Below are positions 1 through 7,027 of a DNA stretch of 10,517 bases, one piece after another. Every line of letters starts with the position of its first letter. Position 1 is the stretch's first letter. Below the pieces are notes generated by a model. It was not told the DNA's origin. It saw nothing but the letters and a program-made list of their open reading frames with translations, and made no database searches. Position numbers and translations under genes: made by a program. The DNA lies in the NCBI GenBank assembly GCA_031363085.1, contig JANLTU010000108.1, positions 1 to 10,517 of the forward strand. The letters run 5' to 3'. The DNA comes from UBA6921 sp031363085. GTDB lineage: Bacteria > Pseudomonadota > Gammaproteobacteria > SG8-11.

Positions 1-1
1 G

Positions 2-166
2 CTTTTCCGCTGTTCGTTTCAGCATCTTCAGCGCCGCCTTGCCGCCGGGAGCCAGCCCCGCGACAATGCCTGCGCCTTCGACCCAGCGGTTCACCGGCGC
101 GTCCGTGACCACATCGACACCGGTCACCATTTGCAGCGCAAAGCCGGTCGGCCAAGCGCATCGGCC
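2..166 (-). pseudogene. Pre-toxin (PT-TG-like) segment of a second polymorphic toxin, leaving the window at the left edge
   Basis: Read on the minus strand, this frame is open from just after a TGA (169-167) to the window edge. It gives a natural-looking stretch with the core TGVDVVTDAPVNRWVEGAG, followed by IVAGLAPGGKAALKMLKR. A TG-x-D-x-x-T core, an x-W-x-E helix and a glycine-rich PGGK helix are, from memory, typical of the pre-toxin linker that sits just before the C-terminal toxin domain in Rhs, CDI and related polymorphic toxins. The forward translation of the same bases is rich in Arg and His and looks like antisense. The toxin domain it would lead into lies outside the window, and its N-terminal part is missing because the frame breaks near 140-170, where the forward toxin module begins. 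An ATG at 130-128 exists but has no family logic as a start. I infer a fragment left by rearrangement; the match rests on about 45 residues. Confidence 0.5.
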
Positions 167-592
167 TCAAAAGGGGCGTCGTATCAGCTTGGCAAAAGCG
201 ACGGCGGGCCGGGCACGTGGGCACAGGCGCACACGCCGGGAAAAGGCTCGGCCTACCAGCAGCAGGTGACAGGCGCGCCGCGCCATGTGGAATACGCGGT
301 GCCCGCCCGAACGCCCTCGGGCAAGATCAAGTTCGACGGCTATGACCCGCAGCGCAAGGTGTTGATCGATGCCAAGGATTGGGATAAATGGCCGCCGGTG
401 GGGGAGAAATGGGCGGAGAAGTCGGTGATTAAAAAATTGCTTGGCCAAGCAAGAGACCACGCCGCCGTGGGGAAACAAACCGGCCACAGTGTGGAATGGC
501 ATGTGCCGACGCAGCAGAAGGCGGCGCAGGTGGCGGAGCTGCTTGAAAAGGAAGGCGTTGACGGCATTAAACTGGTGGTCACGCCCAAATGA
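131..592 (+). CDS. Orphan C-terminal nuclease toxin module, Tox-REase-5 type
   Basis: The product looks like the C-terminal toxin domain of a polymorphic toxin: a restriction-endonuclease-fold nuclease that would cut nucleic acid in a target cell. Counting from the TTG at 131 (153 aa), the AYQQQVTG motif at 41-48 opens the domain. KFDGYD at 67-72 and the IDAK strand (Asp80, Lys82) supply the likely acidic and lysine active-site residues, GQARDH at 105-110 is the following helix, and VEWHVP (121-126) to KLVVTP (147-152) closes it. This order is what I recall for Tox-REase-5. The start is doubtful: the frame is open to the window edge, no ribosome-binding site precedes the TTG, and residues before about 10-17 look like antisense of the minus-strand pre-toxin segment. 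It probably represents a toxin tip without its delivery portion. It overlaps the next gene by ATGA, or lies 14 bases before the preferred downstream start. Confidence 0.75.
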   Translation: MQRKAGRPSASASKGASYQLGKSDGGPGTWAQAHTPGKGSAYQQQVTGAPRHVEYAVPARTPSGKIKFDGYDPQRKVLIDAKDWDKWPPVGEKWAEKSVIKKLLGQARDHAAVGKQTGHSVEWHVPTQQKAAQVAELLEKEGVDGIKLVVTPK

Positions 593-606
593 CGAGGACA
601 CAGACC

Positions 607-1335
607 ATGGAAGAAATTTTCTTGATTGCACGCTGGAAAAATATCCCGCTGACGGCGCGGCAGTACCTGGAATTCAGCAAGGGGTTGTTATTGAAGTTGC
701 AAGCCTTCGATCCGCGCTGGTTCGGCTGGGGTGGGCATCCTGCCTCGGGCCAGGATTTCAAAGACGACCTAAGCGATTTTGAAGCTCTCACCCTTCCCGA
801 AATCAAGGCGGAAGACACCATCTACGACAACCCGGATCCGGCCAATATCGATATCACGTTGGACTCCACCTGCTGGAAGGGTTTTTTGAACATCTATGGC
901 AACACTGTGCCGGAGACTGCATGGAAAATCAGGCTCAGCATCAGCGCCGGGGCGTCGATGGGTGAAACAAACAGCGTCGTCATGGACTTCCCGCCCCAGG
1001 TCGACGCGCCCTTTTATGACTACGCGTATATGGCGGCGCTGTTCAAGCTGGTGATCGAACACTGCGACCCGGATTACGCCTTCGTCACTTCGTATAAGTT
1101 TTGGAAAACAGTCGAAATCCCGGACGCGAAAATCAAGTGCCCGATTGGCTGGTTAAGCTATCTCGCCAACAGCGCTGTCGCGTCCGCCCTGCCGCCGGGA
1201 ACGGAGTACGAACTGTCGTCCTACGACAGCCCGATCATCACGCTGATGCGCGAACTGCCCTCGGCGGAAAATCCCGAGCACGTGGCGCGCGCGCTCCACA
1301 TCCGCGACGCCTTGCGGCAGCGCGGTTATCTGTGA
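607..1335 (+). CDS. Immunity protein, Imm52-like
   Basis: This is the likely antidote that binds and blocks the preceding nuclease toxin. From the ATG at 607 it has 242 aa. That start is preferred because GAGGA at 594-598 sits eight bases ahead of it; an upstream in-frame ATG at 589 overlaps the toxin stop as ATGA but lacks such a site. The N-terminus (IFLIARW, then a helix ending LLLKLQAFDPRWFGW) fits the Imm52 pattern I recall: a short strand with aromatic residues, then a helix and a D-P-x-[FW]-x-x-W motif. The middle is rich in beta strands and the C-terminus is a helix containing an ALHIRDALRQRGYL tail. There is no signal peptide or membrane segment, so it should act in the cytoplasm. 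Imm52 is known as a neighbour of Tox-REase-5 toxins, which agrees with the context. The family call is by eye; the immunity role is well supported by position. Confidence 0.7.
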   Translation: MEEIFLIARWKNIPLTARQYLEFSKGLLLKLQAFDPRWFGWGGHPASGQDFKDDLSDFEALTLPEIKAEDTIYDNPDPANIDITLDSTCWKGFLNIYGNTVPETAWKIRLSISAGASMGETNSVVMDFPPQVDAPFYDYAYMAALFKLVIEHCDPDYAFVTSYKFWKTVEIPDAKIKCPIGWLSYLANSAVASALPPGTEYELSSYDSPIITLMRELPSAENPEHVARALHIRDALRQRGYL

Positions 1336-1381
1336 GTGCGTTTCACACCGTATTTCAATTTCAGCGCAGGATGTGACAGAA

Positions 1382-1969
1382 ATGGCTACGCCACGTCTGG
1401 GCCCCGACCGGGAAGGTGCCGATTGGTGGATTGAGATGTCGCTAGAGAATATCGACCATTGGCAGAAAGAGATACACACCGGGGAAACAGCCGATCAGGG
1501 CACCTACACCTCCATGCACCTCGACTATATGTGCTTGGGCCGCGCCCGCTACCTGCACGGCCTCTGGTTCCAGAGTCTGTCGACGCGCGCCGCTGTGAAA
1601 GAAGCACGCGCCGCATTCCAGAAAGCCGCCGAGTGCATCGAGATGAGTTTTCGCATGGCCTACGACCCGACACTGCCGGAGTACCTGGGGGACAAATCTG
1701 ATTGGGGACGGGTCAGCGAAACGCGCGCCATTTCCGGCTTCAACGCCGCCTTCATGGCCAGCGACTTTGCGCTGGCGCGACGCTTCGCCCCGTGGCGCCC
1801 ACCGCCCGACGGCGTGCGCATGGACGCGAACGTGTGCAACTACGTCGATGCACTGCAAGCCTACCTACTCAACGACTCGGCCGAGGCGACACGCCTGTTG
1901 CGCGCTAACCTCAAATTATTCGACCAACATAAAGCCCGCCTGCACGACGGCGATGAAGAGACGTGTTGA
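1382..1969 (+). CDS. Second immunity-type protein, Imm49-like, possibly C-terminally shortened
   Basis: The protein is mostly helical (195 aa from ATG 1382; a GTG at 1373 adds three residues but lies too close to the AGG at 1368-1370). Paired helices with alanine and aromatic positions, such as RTRAISGFNAAFMASDFALARRFAPW-like and a VDALQAYLLNDSAEATRLL segment (split here for brevity), resemble TPR-like helical immunity proteins of the Imm49 type. It lies 46 bases after the Imm52-like gene on the same strand, which suggests an immunity array. It may protect against a different toxin from the one encoded just upstream. The product stops abruptly after LHDGDEETC in what looks like the middle of a helical repeat, and Imm49 proteins as I recall them usually continue for another helical pair or more. 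A truncated or decaying gene is therefore possible. No signal peptide is seen. Confidence 0.5.
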   Translation: MATPRLGPDREGADWWIEMSLENIDHWQKEIHTGETADQGTYTSMHLDYMCLGRARYLHGLWFQSLSTRAAVKEARAAFQKAAECIEMSFRMAYDPTLPEYLGDKSDWGRVSETRAISGFNAAFMASDFALARRFAPWRPPPDGVRMDANVCNYVDALQAYLLNDSAEATRLLRANLKLFDQHKARLHDGDEETC

Positions 1970-2032
1970 TGCCGATCAACAAGTGAGAGTGCCGGGGTTC
2001 GCCCGGATGAGTTTCCGACACGGCACGTTCCC
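1970..2032. other. Convergent intergenic gap with a weak GC hairpin
   Basis: This 63-base gap separates the ends of two converging transcription units, the immunity array from the left and the beta-helix operon from the right. A five-pair stem, CCGGG (1992-1996) and CCCGG (2002-2006) around a GTTCG loop, is present. It has no run of T after it on either strand, so it is at most a poor terminator. I see no coding sequence here. Confidence 0.35.
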
Positions 2033-3442
2033 TCAAGGCGCCGTCGCTGTGACGGCGGGTTTAATGTTCAACTCCAACCACCAACCCGGATTGGTTTTGC
2101 CGGCGGTGTAGGCGCCGCGAGTTCGCCCGTCGCGCGGGCTGCCGTTAAAGTCCAACAACGCGTCGCGGGCACGGGCGGGCAGCGGCAAATCCAGTGGCTC
2201 GCCGCTCAGCTTGTCGCCTTGCGGAAACACACTTAAATGGCCCAAGGGCTCGGCCGGCTCGGCCAGAAAACGGCGCGCGCCTTTCTGGCTGTCGGTGATA
2301 TTGTCGCGAACTTCGGCTGTGCCGCTGATCGGCTGGTCGGCGAAGATCGCGTTTGCGGCAACCATTTTTCGAAGGCTTGCATCCCCGCCACGCACGCGAA
2401 TGCCGGTGCCTTTCGCAAGCACCGTGTTGTAAAAAACGTCGATCAGGCGCGGCACGGCGTTGTGCGGCTGGATGCACGCGCCGTCGCCGAAGTCGTTGAC
2501 GAAAATATTGTTGTACAGCGCGATATTTCCTTCACCCTGAAACAGGCATTCGTCGGCGGCGTTCTGGTAAAAGAAATTGCCGTAGATCAAATAAACGTCA
2601 TCCACGCCCACGCCTTTTAACGGCCAGTGCCCGACCAAGACATTGGGGCGCGCCATATCGCCGCTGGAACTGTTGCGCGCTTTGCTGAACACATTGTGGC
2701 GGATGATCGTGGCGGCGGGTTCGCGCGGCAAGCCCGGCAGGTCGGGACGCGCGTTCTGGTGTTTGATTTCGATGTTGTAGCCGGTGGTGTCGAGGATCAG
2801 GTTATGTTCGATCACGCCGGCAATAAACGGATCGTTGCCGTTCGAATTGCCGAAGTACATGCCGGTACCGGCGCCCGCGATCACGTTGCGGCGCACGATC
2901 CAATTCCACGCCGGGGCCTTGGTGGAAATGGCGACGTCTTGCTGGTCGGCGTCATGATTGCGGATCAGCAGGTTTTCGATGGTGATGTCGTGCGCTACAC
3001 CCTGGGCTTTCACGCCGTCGACGTCGAGGTGTCGCCCGTCCAGCTCCAAATTGCGAATCACGATGTAACTGGCGTCGTCAAAGCGGATGGTGTTATGCGT
3101 GGCGCGCGCGCGTAGCACCGCATGCGCACCACGTTCCGGCCCGGTGATGACGATGGGGCGACCGGGCGCACCGTGCATATGAAAAATCGGCAAGCCAGGC
3201 ACGCCTTTCGGGTCGTCGTAAATTCCCGGATCCAGCATCAAGGTATCGCCGGCACGCAGCAAGGCCAGCGCGGCCAGATAATTGGTCGGATTCGCATAAA
3301 TCACGCTGGCCTGCTCGGCGCTGCTGGCATCGGGTGCGCGCACCTCGCTTGCACAAGCTGCCGTGATCGACATGCAGACGCCCAGGTTCAACAACGCCGC
3401 AAGCAGCGATCTTCCACGACGCCCTGCCCGCGTCGTTGCCAT
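2033..3442 (-). CDS. Secreted right-handed parallel beta-helix repeat protein
   Basis: The product has 469 aa from the ATG at 3442. That start is chosen because AAGGGAG lies eight bases ahead and the codon overlaps the upstream gene's stop as TGATG. The N-terminus is an export signal: RAGRRGR, a hydrophobic stretch, then a possible cleavage at ACA/SE. From about residue 45 to 380 there are successive short strands of the I-x-I-x-N/R-N-x-I type (IVIRNLELDG, ITIENLLIRNH, IVRRNVIAG, VIEHNLILD, ALYNNIFVND, DVFYNTVLA). This is the ladder of a parallel beta-helix, the fold of pectate lyases, epimerases and related carbohydrate-acting proteins. No catalytic residues can be assigned with confidence. 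The tight coupling to the asparagine-synthase-like gene implies one process, plausibly surface-polysaccharide processing. It could equally be a structural or binding protein. Confidence 0.85.
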   Translation of the reverse strand: MATTRAGRRGRSLLAALLNLGVCMSITAACASEVRAPDASSAEQASVIYANPTNYLAALALLRAGDTLMLDPGIYDDPKGVPGLPIFHMHGAPGRPIVITGPERGAHAVLRARATHNTIRFDDASYIVIRNLELDGRHLDVDGVKAQGVAHDITIENLLIRNHDADQQDVAISTKAPAWNWIVRRNVIAGAGTGMYFGNSNGNDPFIAGVIEHNLILDTTGYNIEIKHQNARPDLPGLPREPAATIIRHNVFSKARNSSSGDMARPNVLVGHWPLKGVGVDDVYLIYGNFFYQNAADECLFQGEGNIALYNNIFVNDFGDGACIQPHNAVPRLIDVFYNTVLAKGTGIRVRGGDASLRKMVAANAIFADQPISGTAEVRDNITDSQKGARRFLAEPAEPLGHLSVFPQGDKLSGEPLDLPLPARARDALLDFNGSPRDGRTRGAYTAGKTNPGWWLELNIKPAVTATAP

Positions 3443-5277
3443 CAGCCGCGCTCCCTTGAGTTGCATTGGCTCAACCGATGAAGCGCCAGCTCAAGACTTA
3501 AAAGTCGTGACCAGGGTTCATCCTGCGAAAATGCCGGCTGGCGTGAACGCGCCAGAAAATTCGCGAGCGCCGGGCCATCCAGAAGTTCCGCCAGCCGCAT
3601 CGTGGTCGGATTTAAAATCTCGCTCACCGCAGTCTCGCCCCAGAGTCCCGCGCGCGTCGACAGCGTCACAGGCGACGTGTTCGTCGCGCGATGCAAACCC
3701 ATCTTATGCGCGATTTTTTGCTGAACTTTGCCGCCATAATAGGTCACCAACGGCAAAAACCGATGCAGATTAGCCAAGGTCGCGGGTGTTGCGGGATAGC
3801 CGTGTTCAAGCGGATGGCGCGCCAGTTTCGGCTGAAATTGCGCCAGCATCTTGCGCACCAGCAGGCTGCGTTTGCGCACGCCCGGCGCAGCGCAGAGCAT
3901 GACTTCCAGCACTGAACGAAACAGGAACGGCGACACGCACGGCCAGAGTTGATCGGTGCTACTGGCGATGCGTCCCTGCCAGCGTTGCATGCGCAGCATC
4001 AGATAAGTGTGGTCCATTTGCAGAGTGTTGGGTGCCGTCGATAAATCGGCATTGAGTCGCGCGATGACGCCAGTGAAGTGTGCCACGAGATTCACGCGCA
4101 GCGCCGGTGCAAACAGCGCCGCGCCCGTGTCGGTCGCTGCGAAGCGCTTGCGCGCCAGCAGCTCGGCGTGCAGCGGTGCGCGTGCGCCAGTGTGCGGGAA
4201 TAATAACTCCCACCAATAACCACGCGCCACTTCGCCAAACGAACCGTTCAAGCTGATATCGAAGCGTTGCATCAGGCGACGGTGGGTCTGCAGGATGCGC
4301 GCGTACTCGACGACATCGTACTCGCCGTCGGTCAGCGTCAATGCATCGTTGAGATGCTGGATACCCAACGCTTCGCCCGGCACTTGCACTTCATGCGGCA
4401 AGCCGGTGAGCTGCGCCAATTCGCACGAGACACGCACGTCAGCGCTGTCGGGTGCGCCCGATACCGTCGTCGAAAAGTCAACTCCCGCTCCCAGTAACAC
4501 GGCCACCAGCGCGCGCGAATCGTAACCACCGGTAAGATCGCAAACGATGCGTTGGCCGCCGCTTGCGATTTTCCGCACCGCAACCTGCGATGACTCCCAC
4601 AACGCTGTCGTGGCCTCGTTCGCATTCAAACGCCGCTGCGCCAGCTCACCGATGTTCCAATAACGTTGCTGTGTTTGCAGCGCGCCGTGCGCAAAGTTAA
4701 ATACCGTGGCCGGTCCCAGTTTGCGCACTTCGCGGTACAAAGTACGGTCTTCGTACATCACTCCAACGCGCACGAATTCCTGACAGGCCACCGGGTCGAG
4801 CTCGACCTTGCCCAGTCCCGCCAACAACAACGACGAGCCAGCCAGCGCAATGCCGCCGGCAGTGGTGCGCATGAACGCATGGCAACTGCCGATCACATCG
4901 GTAATCAAGCACACCTCGCGGGTGCGTGCATCGCCGATCACAACATTAAAAAAACCTTCCAACTCGCACCCCAACCGCTGCGCGCCAACAGCCAGATAAC
5001 GTTGCAGCAAACGGCCTTCCGCGCCGCTGGCGTAGCCATCTGCATGGCACCAAGTACCCACGGCCAACAGCCAACTGCCGGTGTGCGGGTCGACGACAAT
5101 GGGGGCGCCGGAGGTGTTGATGCGCGCGAACACCGCTGCGCTGGCCCAGTCGCGCTCCACGCTGCTGCTGGGTAGTTGCGATTTCAATTGACGCGCGCAC
5201 GACAGCCCCATTTGAAACACCGACGGCGTGTCGGGTGAAAGAGAACTGGACGGAAGAAAAACCAAGAAGTTGGCCAT
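3442..5277 (-). CDS. Asparagine-synthase-like amidotransferase/ATP-pyrophosphatase without glutaminase cysteine
   Basis: This 611-aa protein (start ATG 5277; a GTG at 5286 adds three residues) has the two-domain layout of AsnB. The N-terminal Ntn-hydrolase-like part runs to about 200, with GFFNVVIGDAR near 108-118. The C-terminal synthetase domain carries the ATP P-loop CDLTGGYDSRAL at about 246-257, a variant of SGGxDS. The residue after the start is Ala, not the nucleophilic Cys2 needed to hydrolyse glutamine, so the first domain should be catalytically dead and the enzyme would need another nitrogen donor or do a different adenylation reaction. Such degenerate homologues occur in polysaccharide clusters and, as lasso-peptide cyclases, in peptide maturation; I see no precursor peptide nearby. 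The stop overlaps the next gene's start (TGATG), so the two are translationally coupled. The substrate is unknown. Confidence 0.85.
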   Translation of the reverse strand: MANFLVFLPSSSLSPDTPSVFQMGLSCARQLKSQLPSSSVERDWASAAVFARINTSGAPIVVDPHTGSWLLAVGTWCHADGYASGAEGRLLQRYLAVGAQRLGCELEGFFNVVIGDARTREVCLITDVIGSCHAFMRTTAGGIALAGSSLLLAGLGKVELDPVACQEFVRVGVMYEDRTLYREVRKLGPATVFNFAHGALQTQQRYWNIGELAQRRLNANEATTALWESSQVAVRKIASGGQRIVCDLTGGYDSRALVAVLLGAGVDFSTTVSGAPDSADVRVSCELAQLTGLPHEVQVPGEALGIQHLNDALTLTDGEYDVVEYARILQTHRRLMQRFDISLNGSFGEVARGYWWELLFPHTGARAPLHAELLARKRFAATDTGAALFAPALRVNLVAHFTGVIARLNADLSTAPNTLQMDHTYLMLRMQRWQGRIASSTDQLWPCVSPFLFRSVLEVMLCAAPGVRKRSLLVRKMLAQFQPKLARHPLEHGYPATPATLANLHRFLPLVTYYGGKVQQKIAHKMGLHRATNTSPVTLSTRAGLWGETAVSEILNPTTMRLAELLDGPALANFLARSRQPAFSQDEPWSRLLSLELALHRLSQCNSRERG

Positions 5278-5309
5278 GAACCACACGCGCCTTTTTTATT
5301 GTGCGGGCG

Positions 5310-5339
5310 ATTCTACGCCGCGCCTAAACTTGGAGGCAA
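5310..5339 (-). promoter_or_regulatory. Candidate sigma70 promoter of the asparagine-synthase-like/beta-helix operon
   Basis: On the minus strand TTGCCT (5339-5334) and TAGAAT (5315-5310) are separated by 18 bases, matching the -35 consensus at four positions and the -10 at five. The -10 box lies about 32 bases before the ATG at 5277. There is no ideal Shine-Dalgarno: a run AAAAAAGG lies 12 bases before that ATG and three before the alternative GTG. Confidence 0.4.
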
Positions 5340-5385
5340 ACGCACCAGCAGTTCAGAAAATAAGCCCGTCCCACACCATTAAAGT

Positions 5386-5408
5386 AAAGGGGCCGCAAGG
5401 CCCCTTTT
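5386..5408 (-). terminator. Bidirectional intrinsic terminator after the FadL-like gene
   Basis: A perfect nine-pair stem AAAGGGGCC / GGCCCCTTT with a GCAA tetraloop lies about 30 bases beyond the stop codon of the minus-strand porin gene. The T-run is stronger on the plus strand (TTTT), but there is no plus-strand gene upstream. On the minus strand it ends CCCCTTTACTTTAA, which is adequate. It insulates the porin from the asparagine-synthase-like operon. Confidence 0.8.
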
Positions 5409-5437
5409 GAATTTCCCTGATGAACCATGAAAGCGGT

Positions 5438-6832
5438 TTAGAATTTCAAGCCCCAGCTAAGTTCTGCCTCGTACTGCTTCATCTTGAGTGTGACTTGTTG
5501 TGAAGGGTTCAGTGTGTTTGCCCCGCTTAGGCTATTTTCCAGCGCGTACATGAAACGAAAATTCAACTCGCTGGTAGCACTGATCATATTGGTAAAGCCA
5601 AAGGTAACATGATCTTCAATTATTGCCGGCGCCAGAATATTAAAAACAACCTCGGTAGTGGGGATGGGTTGGGTGCCATGGCTATAACCCGCCCGTAATG
5701 TCCAATCTGTGCTGGCTTCCCACTGATAGCCCAGCTTGTAGATGGTCATGTCGCCCCAACCAAAGCCGGCACCTTCTGAACCGCCCAGACAACGTGCTGG
5801 GTTCGTTTTCGACGCGCAACTGTTTGAGGAGCCAGCTAAGTATGATATCGGGTTGGCAATTGCGGCCACGTCGCTGTACATGATTTCCTGCACATCAAAA
5901 GTCACCACATTCTTGGGTTGGACAGTCCAGGCCAAACCCACGGTCCACGTGGCGGGAATATCAAAATCGCCTTGTTCGGCAAACAGCCCTTTGTATTTAT
6001 CAAACTTGCTCATGTTCATTTTTGTTTGATATGACGCCGCCAGATTTAAACCCGATGCAGCTTCAGCTTGAACGCCAAATTTCAAGCCAAAACCGGTGGA
6101 GGTGTCGGTACCGTTATTGGACAGGTTAGCGCCGTCAGTGGAATACCCTGCAAAGTTGGCCAAGCCTTTGGCTTCAAAGCGCTGGTAAGCCAAGATGGCA
6201 CTAACACCCCAGGACGCGGTGGGATTGAATTTCCGCGCATAGGTAGCGGCAATGAATAATTGTTCCAAGTTCACGCCGGTGGTGCCTGCGCCAAACGTGC
6301 CTGCGGTGGTTGTTGTGAGGCCTGGGCCTGGAAAAGCGGAACCATCATCATGCTGTGCATTACCACCCTTATATTCGGTATTCATACCACCATTTCCATA
6401 CACGGTGATCCCGGCAGAGGCATCAGTACCGATCATCCAATTGTAGGCAAAATGCGGTACCAAAAAATAATCGTTATCGCTGTCAATAGCCTGTGCAGAA
6501 CCGGCACCAAACGTAAAAGGGCAGCCGGCTAACCCACAATTAGTACTATTTGGTGGCACCAATCCCGCTGTCGCTGAATAGGAACGCGGAGCAGGTGAAA
6601 AAACCGCAACACCTAAATCCATGCGTTCACCGACGAACACCATCCCAGCCGGGTTAGTGGCTGCGATCATCGCGTCTTGTGGTAAGGCCACGCCGCCGCC
6701 AGCGAGCCCTTTGTTTTTAGTGCCATAACCATCCGCAAAATAACCGTTAGTGGCATTAGCCACTAACGGTGTGCAACAGGCAGCCACGAGCAATGCAGAC
6801 AACGGAATTGCAAAATGAGGTACTGCTTTCAT
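5438..6832 (-). CDS. FadL/OMPP1/TodX-family outer-membrane transport protein
   Basis: This is an outer-membrane beta-barrel that lets hydrophobic molecules through (464 aa). The ATG at 6832 is used because GGAGGAGGAT directly precedes it; the reading frame runs on upstream to 7021, but that extension covers the control region and a terminator. The signal peptide is residues 1-27, ending VANA, and the mature protein begins TNGYFADGYGTKNKG, a typical FadL N-terminal hatch. The family's NPAG motif is at 60-63. Alternating strands follow, and the protein ends in Phe (GLKF), as barrel proteins do. VAAC at 16-19 also fits a lipobox, but the hatch start argues for ordinary cleavage. Two cysteine pairs (NCGLAGC; SCASKTNPARC) could form loop disulfides. 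The ligand is unknown: fatty acids, aromatic compounds or other hydrophobics. It is a separate unit from tusA-dsrE, bounded by terminators on both sides. Confidence 0.9.
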   Translation of the reverse strand: MKAVPHFAIPLSALLVAACCTPLVANATNGYFADGYGTKNKGLAGGGVALPQDAMIAATNPAGMVFVGERMDLGVAVFSPAPRSYSATAGLVPPNSTNCGLAGCPFTFGAGSAQAIDSDNDYFLVPHFAYNWMIGTDASAGITVYGNGGMNTEYKGGNAQHDDGSAFPGPGLTTTTAGTFGAGTTGVNLEQLFIAATYARKFNPTASWGVSAILAYQRFEAKGLANFAGYSTDGANLSNNGTDTSTGFGLKFGVQAEAASGLNLAASYQTKMNMSKFDKYKGLFAEQGDFDIPATWTVGLAWTVQPKNVVTFDVQEIMYSDVAAIANPISYLAGSSNSCASKTNPARCLGGSEGAGFGWGDMTIYKLGYQWEASTDWTLRAGYSHGTQPIPTTEVVFNILAPAIIEDHVTFGFTNMISATSELNFRFMYALENSLSGANTLNPSQQVTLKMKQYEAELSWGLKF

Positions 6833-6880
6833 ACATCCTCCTCCTGTCTCGCGTGGAGACTTTAATTGTGACATCGGTGT

Positions 6881-6903
6881 GGCATGCACTTCGCGTGCAT
6901 ACC
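6881..6903. promoter_or_regulatory. Dyad in the leader of the FadL-like gene
   Basis: GGCATGCAC and GTGCATACC form nine-base arms around TTCGC with one non-Watson-Crick position, about 49 bases ahead of the start codon. In RNA the mismatch becomes a G-U pair, so it could be a 5'-UTR hairpin. As DNA it could be an operator. A weak candidate promoter on the minus strand (TTGTAT 6953-6948, 17 bases, TATTAC 6930-6925) would place it within the transcript. Confidence 0.35.
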
Positions 6904-6972
6904 ATGTTGGTATCGACTGCTGAAGTAATAGGAAACTTTCCGGCCAAATACAAGGTGAGTTGTGCGGACGAA

Positions 6973-7006
6973 AAAAAAGCCGCGGGGCAATCCACGCGGC
7001 TTTTTT
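6973..7006 (-). terminator. Intrinsic terminator of the tusA-dsrE operon
   Basis: AAAAAAGCCGCG (6973-6984) pairs perfectly with CGCGGCTTTTTT (6995-7006) around a ten-base loop. On the minus strand the stem is followed by a continuous T-run of eight, about 20 bases after the dsrE stop codon. It is also T-rich on the plus strand, so it would stop transcription both ways. Confidence 0.9.
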
Positions 7007-7027
7007 AATTTGCTGCATCAACGATGC

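Noticed and set aside
2040..2056. Hairpin GCCGTC-GCTGT-GACGGC as terminator of the beta-helix operon
   Set aside because: It lies within the last codons of the gene and has no T-run after it.
2627..3115. Forward open frame of 162 codons opposite the beta-helix gene
   Set aside because: It is antisense to a well-supported gene in GC-rich sequence, has no ribosome-binding site, and shows no family motif.
4666..5175. Forward open frame of 169 codons opposite the asparagine-synthase-like gene
   Set aside because: His/Gln/Ala-rich translation typical of antisense in GC-rich DNA, while the other strand has clear family motifs.
3442..5277. Lasso-peptide biosynthesis locus
   Set aside because: An asparagine-synthase-like cyclase alone is insufficient: no precursor peptide, no leader protease and no transporter are visible near it.
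6833..7021. N-terminal extension of the FadL-like frame up to 7021
   Set aside because: It would cover a terminator and the leader, lacks barrel features, and the internal ATG has a strong ribosome-binding site followed by a proper signal peptide.
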